Source: DASSKP01 sp035695045
GTDB lineage: Bacteria; Actinomycetota; Actinomycetes; JAFAQI01
Assembly: GCA_035695045.1 (NCBI GenBank)
Contig: DASSEX010000082.1
Span: 1-60,149 of the forward strand
Direction of reading: 5' to 3'
Length of the DNA stretch: 60,149 nt
Below are positions 34,980 through 44,225 of the stretch, in pieces; position 1 is the first letter of the stretch; each line of letters opens with the position of its first letter. A program made the translations under genes and the position numbers. Under the pieces are notes generated by a model. It worked only from the letters and a program-made list of their open reading frames with translations, was not told the origin of the DNA and did not search any database.

Positions 34980-36722
34980 ATGACTGCACAACCCTCTGAC
35001 CCCGGCCTGCCGACCGGGGCCTCGTCGCACGCTGCGCGCAATGGATCACAGTTGCGTGTCTGGCAACGGCAGGCCCTGGCGGCGTACATGCGTGCGGGCG
35101 CCCCTGACTTCCTCGTCACGGCGACACCCGGCGCAGGTAAGACAACCTTCGCCCTCGCGGTTGCGCAGGTGCTGTTCGCGCAGCGCGCGATCGACCGCGT
35201 GATCATCGTCTGCCCGACCGACCACCTGCGGACGCAGTGGGCGGAGGCAGCCCACCGCGCGGGCATCGCCCTCGACCCGCAGCTGCTCAACAGCGACGGG
35301 CCGGTGCGGCCGGACTTCCGCGGCTACGTCACGACCTACGCGCAGGTCGCCGGCGCGCCGATGCTGCATCGGGCGCGCACCGAGGCCCGGCGCAGTCTCG
35401 TCGTGCTCGACGAGATCCACCACGCGGGTGACGGGCTGTCCTGGGGAGAGGCGGTCGCGGACGCCTTCGGACCTGCGCGGCGCCGGCTGGCCCTGACGGG
35501 GACGCCGTTTCGCACGCGGCCGGACGAGCGCATCCCGTTCGTTCGCTACGACAGCGTCGGCGACGGCGGTCTCGAGAGCGTGGCCGACTTCACCTACGGC
35601 TACGGCAACGCGCTCGCCGACCGGGTGGTTCGCCCGGTGGTGTTCGCGGCTTACACAGGCGTGTCCCGCTGGCGCAACAGTGCCGGCGAGGTGGTCGCGG
35701 CGTCGCTGACCGAAGCGGCGACGAAGAAGACCGAGGCACAGGCGTGGAAGACAGCACTCAACCCCAAGGGCCGATGGGTGCCGCACGTGATCGCCGCGAT
35801 GGATGAGCGGATCACGCACCTGCGTGCGCACGGCATGCCGGATGCTGCCGGTCTCGTGCTGGCGTCCGACCAGGACGACGCCCGCGCGTATGCCGAGATC
35901 GTCCACCGCGTCACCGGCGAGAAGCCTGTCGTCATCCTGTCCGACGACCCGAAGGCCAACAAGAAGATCGCCGCGTTCACCAGCGGCATGCAACGCATCG
36001 CGGTCTGCGTGCGCATGATCAGCGAAGGCGTCGACGTCCCCCGGGCGGCCTGCCTGGCGTGGATGACGTCGTACCGGACACCGCTGTTCTTCGCCCAGGC
36101 CGTCGGCCGGGTCGTCCGGGCCCGCCGTCCCGGCGAGTCCGCGACCGTCTTCCTGCCGGCGGTCCGGCCGCTGCTCGCGCTGGCTGCCGAGCTCGAGTCC
36201 GAGCGCAACCACGTCATCCCGCCACCCTCCTCGGGCAACGACGAGCTGGACCTGGTCGTGCCCGAGCGTGAGGACGAGCCGCTCGGCGACGGCTACGAAG
36301 CACTGGATGCGGAAGCGGAGTTCGCGCACGTCCTGCACGGCGGGCGGGCGGTCGTCGCCGAAGCGGTGGCGCTCAGCGAGGACGACGAGGACTACCTCGG
36401 GCTCCCGGGGCTGCTGTCGCCGGAGCAGACCGCCGCGTTGCTCGCGCGGCGTGACCGCGAGCACCGGCGCCGGGCAGGGGCGGCAGCGGGCGACGACGCG
36501 GAGATCCCGAAGGAGGAGACCCCGCAGTGGCAACAGGTCGCCGCGCTGCGGCGTGAGCTCAACGGTCTCGTGTCGCAGCTCGCCGCCCGGAGCGGGCAGC
36601 CGCACGCCAAGGTGCACGGGATGGCCCGGCACGCCGTGCCCGGGCCGCCGTCCGCCGCCGCGTCGCTCGACGTCCTGCAACGTCGGCGCGCCTACCTCAT
36701 CCGGGAGCTCGCCCGCTCCTGA
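34980..36722 (+). CDS. Superfamily 2 DEAD/DEAH-box helicase
   Basis: An ATP-dependent nucleic-acid translocase of 580 residues. Motif I is ATPGAGKTTFALA (GAGKT at 51-55), motif II LDEIHHAG near 144 and motif III LTGTPFRT. Motifs in the second RecA domain are MISEGVDVPRAACLAW and QAVGRVVRARRPGE. The last 150 residues are charged with no recognisable nuclease. Its layout resembles stand-alone DEDH/DEIH helicases common in actinobacteria with an unassigned repair or defence role. No methylase or nuclease gene is adjacent, so I would not call it a restriction component. Confidence 0.87.
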   Translation: MTAQPSDPGLPTGASSHAARNGSQLRVWQRQALAAYMRAGAPDFLVTATPGAGKTTFALAVAQVLFAQRAIDRVIIVCPTDHLRTQWAEAAHRAGIALDPQLLNSDGPVRPDFRGYVTTYAQVAGAPMLHRARTEARRSLVVLDEIHHAGDGLSWGEAVADAFGPARRRLALTGTPFRTRPDERIPFVRYDSVGDGGLESVADFTYGYGNALADRVVRPVVFAAYTGVSRWRNSAGEVVAASLTEAATKKTEAQAWKTALNPKGRWVPHVIAAMDERITHLRAHGMPDAAGLVLASDQDDARAYAEIVHRVTGEKPVVILSDDPKANKKIAAFTSGMQRIAVCVRMISEGVDVPRAACLAWMTSYRTPLFFAQAVGRVVRARRPGESATVFLPAVRPLLALAAELESERNHVIPPPSSGNDELDLVVPEREDEPLGDGYEALDAEAEFAHVLHGGRAVVAEAVALSEDDEDYLGLPGLLSPEQTAALLARRDREHRRRAGAAAGDDAEIPKEETPQWQQVAALRRELNGLVSQLAARSGQPHAKVHGMARHAVPGPPSAAASLDVLQRRRAYLIRELARS

Positions 36723-36795
36723 CGAGGGGTCCTTCGGCCCTGGTCGCTCCTCCCCACGCGGCAGGACGCTGCTCGCAGACGGCGAGGAGGTCGTG

Positions 36796-37629
36796 ATGGC
36801 GCGACGTGTCACGGGTTGGCGCAAGCTGGCGGCGGCGATGTGGGGCCCGCCGAACGACCCACAGTTCTACGGGGAGATGGAGGTCGACGCCGCCGACCTG
36901 CTCAGGTATCTCGACGAGGTTCGGCGCGCAACCGGCGCCCACGTCACGGTCACGCACCTGGTCGGACGTGCGGTGGCGCACGGCCTCACGGCGGTGCCCC
37001 GGTTGCAGGTGCGGCTCGGCCACGGTCGGGAGCACGACCGCACGAGCCTTGACGTGTTCTTCATCGTCGCCGCTCCGGACGAGGAGCTGTCCGGGGTGAA
37101 GGTGGGCTCGGTCGACAAGCTTGCGGTCTGGGACGTCGCGGCGGAGGTGGAGCGACGCTGCTCCGCGATCCGCACCGGGACCGACGAGGAGTTCGGTCGC
37201 ACGAAGACGATGCTCGAGCGCGTACCCGGCTGGCTCCTCGGGCCTGCCATCCGGTTGTCGGCGTTCGTGACGACCGACCTCGACATCGACCTGCCGAAGC
37301 TCGGCCTCCCGCGCGAGCCCTTCGGTTCCGCGATGGTGACGTCGGTCGGCATGTGGGGGATCAGCCGCGCCTTCTCGCCGCTGGCGCGGCACTACCGGGT
37401 GCCGGTGCTCGTGCTCGTCGGCGCCGTCCAGGAGAAGGCCGTCGTCGTCGCGGGCCGGGTCGTCGCCCGGCCGATGCTCACGTTGACCGCAACGTTCGAC
37501 CACCGGTACGCCGACGGGTCGCAGGCCGCACAGTTCGCCGCTGCGGTCCGGGAGTACCTGGTCAACCCGGTCATGTTCGAGCCTGCCCTTCCGGCGTGGG
37601 AACCCGGTTTGTCGGCCGTCGCCACCTAA
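36796..37629 (+). CDS. Stand-alone 2-oxoacid dehydrogenase E2-type acyltransferase domain
   Basis: A 277-residue protein matching only the chloramphenicol-acetyltransferase-like catalytic core of E2 enzymes. The active-site motif DHRYADG has His at 236, and the segment SAMVTSVGMWGISRAFSP matches the E2 core. No lipoyl domain or peripheral-subunit-binding domain precedes it. The ATG at 36796 follows GAGGAGG closely and the protein begins MARRVTGWRK. It may acylate a different carrier or be a regulatory relic. No E1 or E3 genes are nearby. The next gene begins 10 bp after its stop. Confidence 0.8.
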   Translation: MARRVTGWRKLAAAMWGPPNDPQFYGEMEVDAADLLRYLDEVRRATGAHVTVTHLVGRAVAHGLTAVPRLQVRLGHGREHDRTSLDVFFIVAAPDEELSGVKVGSVDKLAVWDVAAEVERRCSAIRTGTDEEFGRTKTMLERVPGWLLGPAIRLSAFVTTDLDIDLPKLGLPREPFGSAMVTSVGMWGISRAFSPLARHYRVPVLVLVGAVQEKAVVVAGRVVARPMLTLTATFDHRYADGSQAAQFAAAVREYLVNPVMFEPALPAWEPGLSAVAT

Positions 37630-37639
37630 CCTGCGGTTC

Positions 37640-38464
37640 GTGACGGCTGCGGTCGAGCTGCAGCCGGACGACGCCGTCGTCCGGCTGACGGATGTCAGCG
37701 TGCGCCGGGGTGACGCCACCCTGCTGCGCGAGATCTCGTGGACCGTGCGACCGGGCGAGCGCTGGGTCGTGCTCGGCGCCAACGGCGCCGGCAAGACCAC
37801 ACTGCTGCAGGTCGCGGCGGGCGCGCTGCGGCCGACGACGGGGGCCGTGGACCTGCTCGGCGAGTCGCTCGACGACGCCGATCTCGACGACCTTCTCCCT
37901 CGGGTCGGCTGGGCCAGCGCGTCGCTCGCCGACCGTCTCCCCGCCGACGAACGCGTGCTGGACGTCGTACTGACCGCCTCCTACGCCACGGTGCGCCGCG
38001 GTCGCGAGCGCTACGACGACGTCGACGAAGGCCGTGCGCTCGAGCTGCTGCTCCAGCTCGGTTGCCGGGCGCTGGTCGACCGCGCGTTCGGCACGCTGTC
38101 CGAAGGGGAGCGCAAGCGAGTGCAGCTCGCCCGCGCGCTGATGACGGACCCCGAGGTCCTGCTGCTCGACGAGCCCGCCGCCGGGCTCGACCTCGGCGCG
38201 CGGGAGGCCCTGCTGCGCACCCTCGGGCGGCTGACGGCGGACCCCTCCGCGCCGGCGCTCGTGCTCGTCTCGCACCACGTCGAGGAGGTGCCGTCCGGCT
38301 TCACCCACGCGCTGCTCCTGCGCAGCGGTGAGGTGGTCGCGAGCGGTCCGATCCGGCAGGTGATGCGCTCCTCCAACCTGTCCGCGTGCTTCGGGCTGCC
38401 GCTGCTGCTCTTCCGTCACGGCGACCGCTACACAGCCCGCGCGTCGCTGCTCGCGCTGCAGTGA
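37640..38464 (+). CDS. Orphan ABC ATPase
   Basis: A 274-residue ABC ATP-binding protein: Walker A GANGAGKTTLLQ, signature LSEGERKRVQLARAL, Walker B VLLLDEPAAGLDLG and H-loop LVSHHVEEV. The pattern is closest to iron- or molybdate-type and YlmA-like ATPases. No permease or binding-protein gene flanks it, so it may serve a distant transporter or act without one. It starts with a GTG right after the E2-like gene. Confidence 0.85.
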   Translation: MTAAVELQPDDAVVRLTDVSVRRGDATLLREISWTVRPGERWVVLGANGAGKTTLLQVAAGALRPTTGAVDLLGESLDDADLDDLLPRVGWASASLADRLPADERVLDVVLTASYATVRRGRERYDDVDEGRALELLLQLGCRALVDRAFGTLSEGERKRVQLARALMTDPEVLLLDEPAAGLDLGAREALLRTLGRLTADPSAPALVLVSHHVEEVPSGFTHALLLRSGEVVASGPIRQVMRSSNLSACFGLPLLLFRHGDRYTARASLLALQ

Positions 38465-38557
38465 GCGTGCGGCCCGCGAGCCGCTGACCTGCGAAGATCG
38501 TCCGGTTTCGCCGGACCCGCCGGTGTGCGGCCGGACGGCGTCGGGCAGGGTAAAGGC

Positions 38558-40114
38558 ATGGCGAGCGGCAACCCACTGGACCTTCCGGTGGTCCTGTTGT
38601 CGCATCGAGGACCCGCGTCTTTCCGACGTACGCCGTCCGGCCTCACGCTCAAGCGGGGGGCCGGCGGCCTTGTTACGGCGCTGATGGGCCTCGCCGAGCA
38701 TCTCGACGACGCGGTGTGGGTCTGCGCCGCCGCCAACGAGGCCGACGCCCATGTGGCGGCGGAGCACGAGGGGCACTCGATCGAGATCGCCTTCTCGCCG
38801 CATCCCCAGATCGTCGACGAGGACAGCGGCCCGACCGGGCCCACTCTCAACGTGCGCTACGTCGACGTCGACCATGACCAGCACGACGCGTTCTACACGA
38901 AGATCGCCAACCCGCTGCTGTGGTTCGTCCAGCACGGTCTCTACGGCGCCGCCAGTGAGCCCAACATCACGGCCGACATCCACCAGGCTTTCGATGACGG
39001 CTACGTCGCGGTCAACCAGCAGTTCGCCGACGCGGTCGCCGAGGAGGTCGAGCGCCGCGGTGGTCGCGCGCTTGTGATGCTGCACGACTACCACTTCTAC
39101 CTCGTCGGCCAGATGGTCCGGGAGCGCTGCCCGGACGCGATCATCAGCCACTTCGTGCACATCCCGTGGCCGACGACCGACCTGTGGCGGATGCTCCCGC
39201 CGCGGATGCGGGACGCCTTGCTCAACGGGCTGCTCGGGTGCGACGTCGTCGCGTTCCACACCCGTCGCTTCGCCCGCAACTTCCTCTTCTGCACGCAGGC
39301 GATCTGTGACCTCGACGTCGACTACCGTGCAGGTGCGATCTACCTGAACGACGCCGACGGCGGGTCCCGCAGCGTGGCCGCGCGCGCCTACCCCATCTCC
39401 GTCGACACCGACGCCGTCGAGAAGCTCGCCGCCAGCGATGAGGTCGCGCACCATCGTGAGGCGCTGGCCGACCTCCACCTGACGGACGGCCGCCAGCTGA
39501 TCGTCCGCGTCGACCGCACCGACCCGTCGAAGAACATCGTCCGCGGCTTCCGCGCCTTCGGCCAGCTCCTCGACGACTATCCCGAGCTGCGCGGCCGGGT
39601 GACGTTCCTCGCCTCGCTCATGCCGAGCCGGCAGGACGTGCCGGAGTACGTCGACTACCTGGCGCAAGTCGGCGCCGTCGTCGCCGAGATCAACGCGCGC
39701 CATCACGCGGAGGGCTGGCAGCCGATCGACCTGCGCCTCCAGGAGGACATGGCGTTCGCCGTGGCGGCGTACCAGCTCGCCGACGTGCTCGTCGTCAACG
39801 CGGTCAACGACGGCATGAACCTCGTCGCGAAGGAGGCCGTGCTCGTCAACCAGCGCGACGGCGTGCTGCTGCTGAGCGAGACGACGGGTGCACACGAGGA
39901 GCTGGGCGACTACGCCATCACCGTGCACCCGATGGACGTCCAGCAGCAGGCGGACGCGATGTACGAAGCGTTGACGATGGACGTCGAGGAGCGACAGAAG
40001 ATGCTGTCGGGGGCTGCCGAGGCCGTCCGGTCCAACGACGTCGAGCGGTGGCTTCGCAGCCAGCTCGACGACCTCGCCCGCCTGATCGCCACTCGCTCCG
40101 GCGACCCCGCCTGA
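38558..40114 (+). CDS. otsA: GT20 trehalose-6-phosphate synthase
   Basis: Transfers glucose from a nucleotide sugar to glucose-6-phosphate. The 518 residues show the GT20 landmarks: VVLLSHRGPASF at the N-terminus (E. coli OtsA has SNR here), MLHDYHFYL, SHFVHIPWPTTDLW, VRVDRTDPSKNIVRGF with the Arg/Lys pair, and NAVNDGMNLVAKEAV. The SHR rather than SNR opening and the RVDRTD block (LDY in E. coli) suggest a divergent subgroup, so donor specificity is open. ATG at 38558 is preferred over longer in-frame starts. A palindrome copy and a bidirectional terminator follow. A TreT-like enzyme lies 11 kb away. Confidence 0.85.
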   Translation: MASGNPLDLPVVLLSHRGPASFRRTPSGLTLKRGAGGLVTALMGLAEHLDDAVWVCAAANEADAHVAAEHEGHSIEIAFSPHPQIVDEDSGPTGPTLNVRYVDVDHDQHDAFYTKIANPLLWFVQHGLYGAASEPNITADIHQAFDDGYVAVNQQFADAVAEEVERRGGRALVMLHDYHFYLVGQMVRERCPDAIISHFVHIPWPTTDLWRMLPPRMRDALLNGLLGCDVVAFHTRRFARNFLFCTQAICDLDVDYRAGAIYLNDADGGSRSVAARAYPISVDTDAVEKLAASDEVAHHREALADLHLTDGRQLIVRVDRTDPSKNIVRGFRAFGQLLDDYPELRGRVTFLASLMPSRQDVPEYVDYLAQVGAVVAEINARHHAEGWQPIDLRLQEDMAFAVAAYQLADVLVVNAVNDGMNLVAKEAVLVNQRDGVLLLSETTGAHEELGDYAITVHPMDVQQQADAMYEALTMDVEERQKMLSGAAEAVRSNDVERWLRSQLDDLARLIATRSGDPA

Positions 40115-40118
40115 CCCT

Positions 40119-40162
40119 CAATCGCCACATGTCGGCCATCTATGGCCGCTATCCGGCGATTG
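40119..40162. repeat. Palindromic element, copy 1
   Basis: A 44-base imperfect palindrome with ends CAATCGCC and GGCGATTG and a central TCTATGGCCG block. It sits five bases after the otsA stop. It matches copies at 44226-44268 (inverted) and 45308-45350 in both ends and centre, so it is a dispersed family rather than a chance hairpin. Confidence 0.8.
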
Positions 40163-40181
40163 AAGGCTGAGACCAGCGACG

Positions 40182-40217
40182 ACGAAGGCCCCGGACGAAA
40201 CCGCCCGGGGCCTTCGT
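40182..40217. terminator. Bidirectional hairpin terminator between otsA and the DUF7455 gene
   Basis: A 13-bp stem (40182-40194 with 40205-40217, core CGAAGGCCCCGG) around a ten-base loop. It lies between two convergent genes and can serve both. Confidence 0.8.
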
Positions 40218-40233
40218 GAGGTTGCTCACAGGA

Positions 40234-40434
40234 TCAGGGAGCGCCGAGCACACCCTCGTCGTCGCGGATCTCCACCGCGATGGCGCGGAGACGGTCGGCG
40301 TGGGCGCGGCCGTGATGGGCGCAGAACAGGAGGTCGGAGCCGCCGGGCAGCACGGCGCGGACAGCGGCGCGGGCGCCGCAGCGGTCGCAACGCTCGGCCG
40401 GGGAGACCGGCGGAGCGGCGGTTGTCGTCGTCAT
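40234..40434 (-). CDS. DUF7455 small zinc-binding protein
   Basis: A 66-residue actinobacterial protein with a zinc-ribbon-like set: RCDRCGARA, then LLFCAHHGRAHADRLRAIAVEI. The spacing of Cys-Cys and Cys-His is that of the conserved DUF7455 family, whose function is unknown. ATG at 40434 is used. A GTG one codon upstream is also possible, and AGGA lies just ahead of both. It is divergent from the succinate dehydrogenase operon and ends at the shared terminator. Confidence 0.8.
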   Translation of the reverse strand: MTTTTAAPPVSPAERCDRCGARAAVRAVLPGGSDLLFCAHHGRAHADRLRAIAVEIRDDEGVLGAP

Positions 40435-40523
40435 CACGTCCTATCCAACACCCGGGGACCGACTTCCCTTCCGTACGTGCCCCGGTGTGTCGGTCAGCAC
40501 ACGGCGTCGGGAGAATGTCACCT

Positions 40524-41330
40524 ATGTCATCGGAGACCGTTGCCCGCCCGCGGGCGGACATCAAGGCGCGCACGCTACGCCAGGACCGGTGGTGGCTCCA
40601 ACCGCTGATCATCGCGGTCGGATTCGCCGCCTTTGTCGTCTATGCGACGTGGGCGGCCTTCGACCATCCGATCGTCGCGGGTACGACACACCGGATCTAC
40701 TACGCGCACCCCTACCTCTCGCCGTTCTTCTCGCCCTGCTTCGTCAAGGGCTGCCCGCCGCAGGCCGACTGGGCGCAGCTGCCGGGGCCGCAGTGGATCT
40801 CGCCGGCGCTCTACATCCTGATCTTCCCGCTGGCCTTCCGGACGACCTGTTACTACTACCGCAAGGCCTACTACCGGTCGTTCTGGCTGTCGCCGCCGGC
40901 GTGCGCCGTGGCCGAGCCGCACGGGAAGTACACCGGCGAGACCCGCTTCCCGCTGATCTTCCAGAACATCCACCGTTACGCGTGGTACTTCGCGGTCATC
41001 TTCGCCGGGATCCTGACCTGGGACGCGGTCCTGGGCTTCGACTTCGACGGTCACTTCGGCATCGGTGTCGGCAGCATCATCCTGCTCGTCAACGCGGTGC
41101 TGATCCTCGGCTACACGCTCGGCTGCCACTCGTGCCGGCACATCACGGCCGGCCGGATCAACAACTTCAGCAAGCACCCCGTCCGCTACAAGATGTGGGG
41201 CTTCGTGAGCAAGCTCAACAACAAGCACATGCAGTGGGCGTGGGCGTCGTTGATCTGGATCGTGGTCGCCGACGGCTACATCCGTCTCGTGTCCAACGGG
41301 ACCTTCCACGACTTCCACCACGTCTTCTAG
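40524..41330 (+). CDS. Succinate dehydrogenase/fumarate reductase membrane subunit
   Basis: Membrane anchor of the three-gene enzyme. The 268 residues have about five hydrophobic spans, with His in QNIHRYAWYFAVIFAGIL and the motif GCHSCRHITAGRI that could coordinate haem or metal. It ends in a His-rich FHDFHHVF. The type is the actinobacterial single large anchor seen just upstream of frdA/sdhA-like genes in Streptomyces. ATG at 40524 is preferred over in-frame codons further upstream. The flavoprotein gene begins 21 bp after its stop. Confidence 0.85.
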   Translation: MSSETVARPRADIKARTLRQDRWWLQPLIIAVGFAAFVVYATWAAFDHPIVAGTTHRIYYAHPYLSPFFSPCFVKGCPPQADWAQLPGPQWISPALYILIFPLAFRTTCYYYRKAYYRSFWLSPPACAVAEPHGKYTGETRFPLIFQNIHRYAWYFAVIFAGILTWDAVLGFDFDGHFGIGVGSIILLVNAVLILGYTLGCHSCRHITAGRINNFSKHPVRYKMWGFVSKLNNKHMQWAWASLIWIVVADGYIRLVSNGTFHDFHHVF

Positions 41331-41351
41331 GCCGGGGCGGGGCTACTTCAC

Positions 41352-43148
41352 ATGACTGAGTACGAGTCACACGACTACGACGTCGTCGTCATCGGCGCCG
41401 GCGGCGCCGGCCTGCGTGCTGCGATCGCGGCGCACGAGGCGGGTGCCCGGACGGCCATCGTCTGCAAGTCGCTTCTCGGCAAGGCGCACACCGTCATGGC
41501 CGAGGGTGGCGCCGCAGCGGCGATGGGCAACGTCTGGCCCGAGGACAACTGGCAGGTGCACTTCCGCGACACCATGCGCGGCGGCAAGATGCTCAACAAC
41601 TGGCGGATGGCGCAGCTGCACGCGCAGGAGGCGCCGGACCGGGTGTGGGAGCTCGAGGAGTGGGGCGCGCTCTTCGACCGCACCAAGGACGGCAAGATCT
41701 CCCAGCGCGACTTCGGCGGCCACCGCTACGCGCGCCTTGCGCACGTGGGTGACCGCACCGGCCTGGAGATCATCCGGACGCTGCAGCAGCGCGTGGTGCA
41801 GCTCGGCATCGACGTGTTCATGGAATGCACGGTCACGCGCCTGCTGAAGGACGGCGACCGGATCGCCGGCGCGTTCGGCTACTGGCGTGAGACCGGTTCG
41901 TTCATCAAGTTCACCGCGCCGGCGATCGTGCTGGCGACCGGCGGCATCGGCAAGTCGTTCCAGGTCACGTCCAACTCCTGGGAGTACACCGGCGACGGCC
42001 ATGCGATGGCGCTGTGGGCGGGCGCGTCGCTGCTCAACATGGAGTTCGTGCAGTTCCACCCGACCGGCATGGTCTGGCCGCCGTCGGTGAAGGGCATCCT
42101 CATCACCGAGTCGGTGCGTGGCGAGGGCGGCGTGCTGCGCAACTCCGACGGCAAGCGGTTCATGTTCGACTACATCCCGGACTTCTTCAAAGCGGAGACC
42201 GCGGACAACGAGCAGGAAGCCGACGCCTGGTACGACGACCACAAGAACAACCGTCGTCCGCCGGAGCTGCTGCCGCGCGACGAGGTCGCCCGGGCCATCA
42301 ACTCGGAGATCAAGGCCGGTCGGGGATCGCCGCACGGCGGTGTCTTCCTCGACATCGCGACCCGGCGCACGGCCGAGGACATCAAGCGCCGGCTTCCGTC
42401 GATGTACCACCAGTTCAAGGAGCTCGGTGACGTCGACATCACCAAGGAGCCGATGGAGGTCGCGCCGACGTGCCACTACGTGATGGGTGGCATCGAGGTC
42501 GACGCCGACAGCCAGGCGGCGACCGTCTCCGGGCTCTATGCAGCCGGTGAGGTCTCCGGCGGGATGCACGGTTCCAACCGACTCGGCGGTAACTCGCTGT
42601 CCGACCTGCTGGTCTTCGGCAAGAGGGCGGGGGAGAGCGCGGCGTCGTACGTCGCCGGCCTGTCCACGCGGCCGCATCTGGCGGAGGCCGACGTCAGCGC
42701 AGCTGCCGAGGAGGCGCTGGCGCCGTTCGGCCGCACCGGCGAGAACCCGTTCGCGGTGATGAAGGACCTCCAGGCGACGATGCAGAGCCTGGTCGGCATC
42801 ATCCGCAAGGGTGAGGAGCTCGAGACCGCGATCAAGGAGCTCGACGCGCTGAAGGAACGCGCCAAGACGGTGTCGGTGCAGGGCATGGGTCGCGAGTACA
42901 ACCCGGGCTGGCACACCGCGCTCGATCTGCGGTCGATGCTGACGGTGTCGGAGTGCATCGCGCGCGCCGCGCTGCTGCGCACCGAGAGCCGCGGGGGACA
43001 CACGCGCGACGACTACCCCGCGACCGACCCCGAATGGGGCAAGGTCAATCTCGTCGTTCGTGAGAAGCGCGGGTCGATCTCGATCGACAAGCAGCCGCTG
43101 CCGCAGATGCCCGACGACCTCAAGACGCTCTTCGAGGAGACGCACTGA
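41352..43148 (+). CDS. sdhA: Succinate dehydrogenase/fumarate reductase flavoprotein
   Basis: Covalent-FAD catalytic subunit (598 residues) interconverting succinate and fumarate. FAD motif VVIGAGGAGLRAAIAA is followed by KSLLGKAHTVMAEGG, where the FAD-linking His is expected. The dicarboxylate site shows QFHPTGMVWPP, ESVRGEGGVLRNSDG, HYVMGGIEV and SNRLGGNSL. The stop shares a base with the iron-sulfur subunit ATG. The direction of the reaction cannot be read from sequence alone; in an aerobic context succinate oxidation is likely. Confidence 0.93.
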   Translation: MTEYESHDYDVVVIGAGGAGLRAAIAAHEAGARTAIVCKSLLGKAHTVMAEGGAAAAMGNVWPEDNWQVHFRDTMRGGKMLNNWRMAQLHAQEAPDRVWELEEWGALFDRTKDGKISQRDFGGHRYARLAHVGDRTGLEIIRTLQQRVVQLGIDVFMECTVTRLLKDGDRIAGAFGYWRETGSFIKFTAPAIVLATGGIGKSFQVTSNSWEYTGDGHAMALWAGASLLNMEFVQFHPTGMVWPPSVKGILITESVRGEGGVLRNSDGKRFMFDYIPDFFKAETADNEQEADAWYDDHKNNRRPPELLPRDEVARAINSEIKAGRGSPHGGVFLDIATRRTAEDIKRRLPSMYHQFKELGDVDITKEPMEVAPTCHYVMGGIEVDADSQAATVSGLYAAGEVSGGMHGSNRLGGNSLSDLLVFGKRAGESAASYVAGLSTRPHLAEADVSAAAEEALAPFGRTGENPFAVMKDLQATMQSLVGIIRKGEELETAIKELDALKERAKTVSVQGMGREYNPGWHTALDLRSMLTVSECIARAALLRTESRGGHTRDDYPATDPEWGKVNLVVREKRGSISIDKQPLPQMPDDLKTLFEETH

Positions 43149-44218
43149 TGGGTTACGACCTCAACATGCGGGTGTGGCGCGGCGACGCGTCCGGCGGCGG
43201 CTTCACGTCGTTCTCCGTGCCCGTGGAGGAGGGTGAGGTCGTCCTCGATGCGATCCACCGGCTCCAGGCCGAACAGGCTCCCGACCTGGCGGTGCGGTGG
43301 AACTGCAAGGCCGGCAAGTGCGGCTCGTGCAGCGCGGAGATCAACGGCAAGCCGCGGCTGATGTGCATGACGCGCCTGTCGTCGTTCGACCCCACCGAGA
43401 CGATCACGGTCACGCCGATGCGGACCTTCCCGGTGATCCGCGACCTGGTGACCGACGTCACCTTCAACTACGAGAAGGCACGTGAGGTGCCGGCGTTCAC
43501 GCCGGCCGGTTCCAACGCGGGCGGTCAGTTCCGCATGCAGCAGGTCGACGTCGAGCGCGGGCAGGAGTTCCGCAAGTGCATCGAGTGCTTCCTCTGCCAG
43601 AACACCTGTCACGTCGTCCGTGACCACGAGGAGAACAAGGAAGCGTTCGCCGGGCCACGGTTCTTCATCCGCTACGCCGAGCTCGACATGCATCCGCTGG
43701 ACACTCTCGACCGTCGGCAGATGGCGCAGGAGGACGAGGGCCTCGGCTACTGCAACATCACGAAGTGCTGCACCGAGGTGTGCCCGGAGGGCATCCACAT
43801 CACCGACAACGGCATCATCCCGTTGAAGGAGCGCGTGGTCGACACGAAGTACGACCCGGTCTTTCTCGGGCTGAAGATCGGCCGCCGCAAGGACCGTCGG
43901 CGGGTCGGGCCGGCCGGAGGCAGCGGCCCGTCGCCGATCAAGCGGCCGGCGCGGGGTGGGGCGTTGTCGGGTCTGACCGCGACGCGCACCGCGTCGACGT
44001 CGACGGCGACGCTCGCGCCGGCGCCGCCGAAGCCGGCGTCGTCGGGCAGCACAGTGTCGTCAGCTGCCGCAGCGGTCGGCGATGCGGCGAGCGGCGCAGC
44101 GGCGAAGGTGGGCGGAGCCGCGACCAGCGACACGGTCAAGACCGCGTTGCCGGCCGTCGGCGCGGCTGCAGGCGTCGGCTTCCTCGCCTGGGCAATCCGC
44201 AAGTCCCGCCGCAAGTAG
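43148..44218 (+). CDS. sdhB: Succinate dehydrogenase/fumarate reductase iron-sulfur subunit with long anchored tail
   Basis: Residues 1-245 are the expected SdhB: the [2Fe-2S] cluster uses C53, C58, C61 and C73, and the other clusters use CIECFLCQNTC near 144-154 and CNITKCCTEVC near 202-212. About 110 extra residues follow: a basic hinge (IGRRKDRRR), a Pro/Ala/Thr/Ser-rich stretch, and a final hydrophobic segment VGAAAGVGFLAWAIR with a basic end. The tail could anchor the subunit or help assemble the complex. It is translationally coupled to sdhA and followed by palindrome copy 2 eight bases after its stop. Confidence 0.9.
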   Translation: MGYDLNMRVWRGDASGGGFTSFSVPVEEGEVVLDAIHRLQAEQAPDLAVRWNCKAGKCGSCSAEINGKPRLMCMTRLSSFDPTETITVTPMRTFPVIRDLVTDVTFNYEKAREVPAFTPAGSNAGGQFRMQQVDVERGQEFRKCIECFLCQNTCHVVRDHEENKEAFAGPRFFIRYAELDMHPLDTLDRRQMAQEDEGLGYCNITKCCTEVCPEGIHITDNGIIPLKERVVDTKYDPVFLGLKIGRRKDRRRVGPAGGSGPSPIKRPARGGALSGLTATRTASTSTATLAPAPPKPASSGSTVSSAAAAVGDAASGAAAKVGGAATSDTVKTALPAVGAAAGVGFLAWAIRKSRRK

Positions 44219-44225
44219 CCCCAAG

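Noticed and set aside
34980..36722. A restriction or defence island around the helicase.
   Set aside because: No methylase, nuclease or other defence gene adjoins it.
37571..39928. A 785-codon open frame antisense to the E2, ABC and GT20 genes.
   Set aside because: It is the mirror of well-supported genes in GC-rich DNA. Its translation is low-complexity Arg/Asp/Val-rich with no motif.
41367..43145. A 592-codon open frame antisense to sdhA.
   Set aside because: A shadow of the flavoprotein gene caused by third-position GC; no ribosome site or domain.
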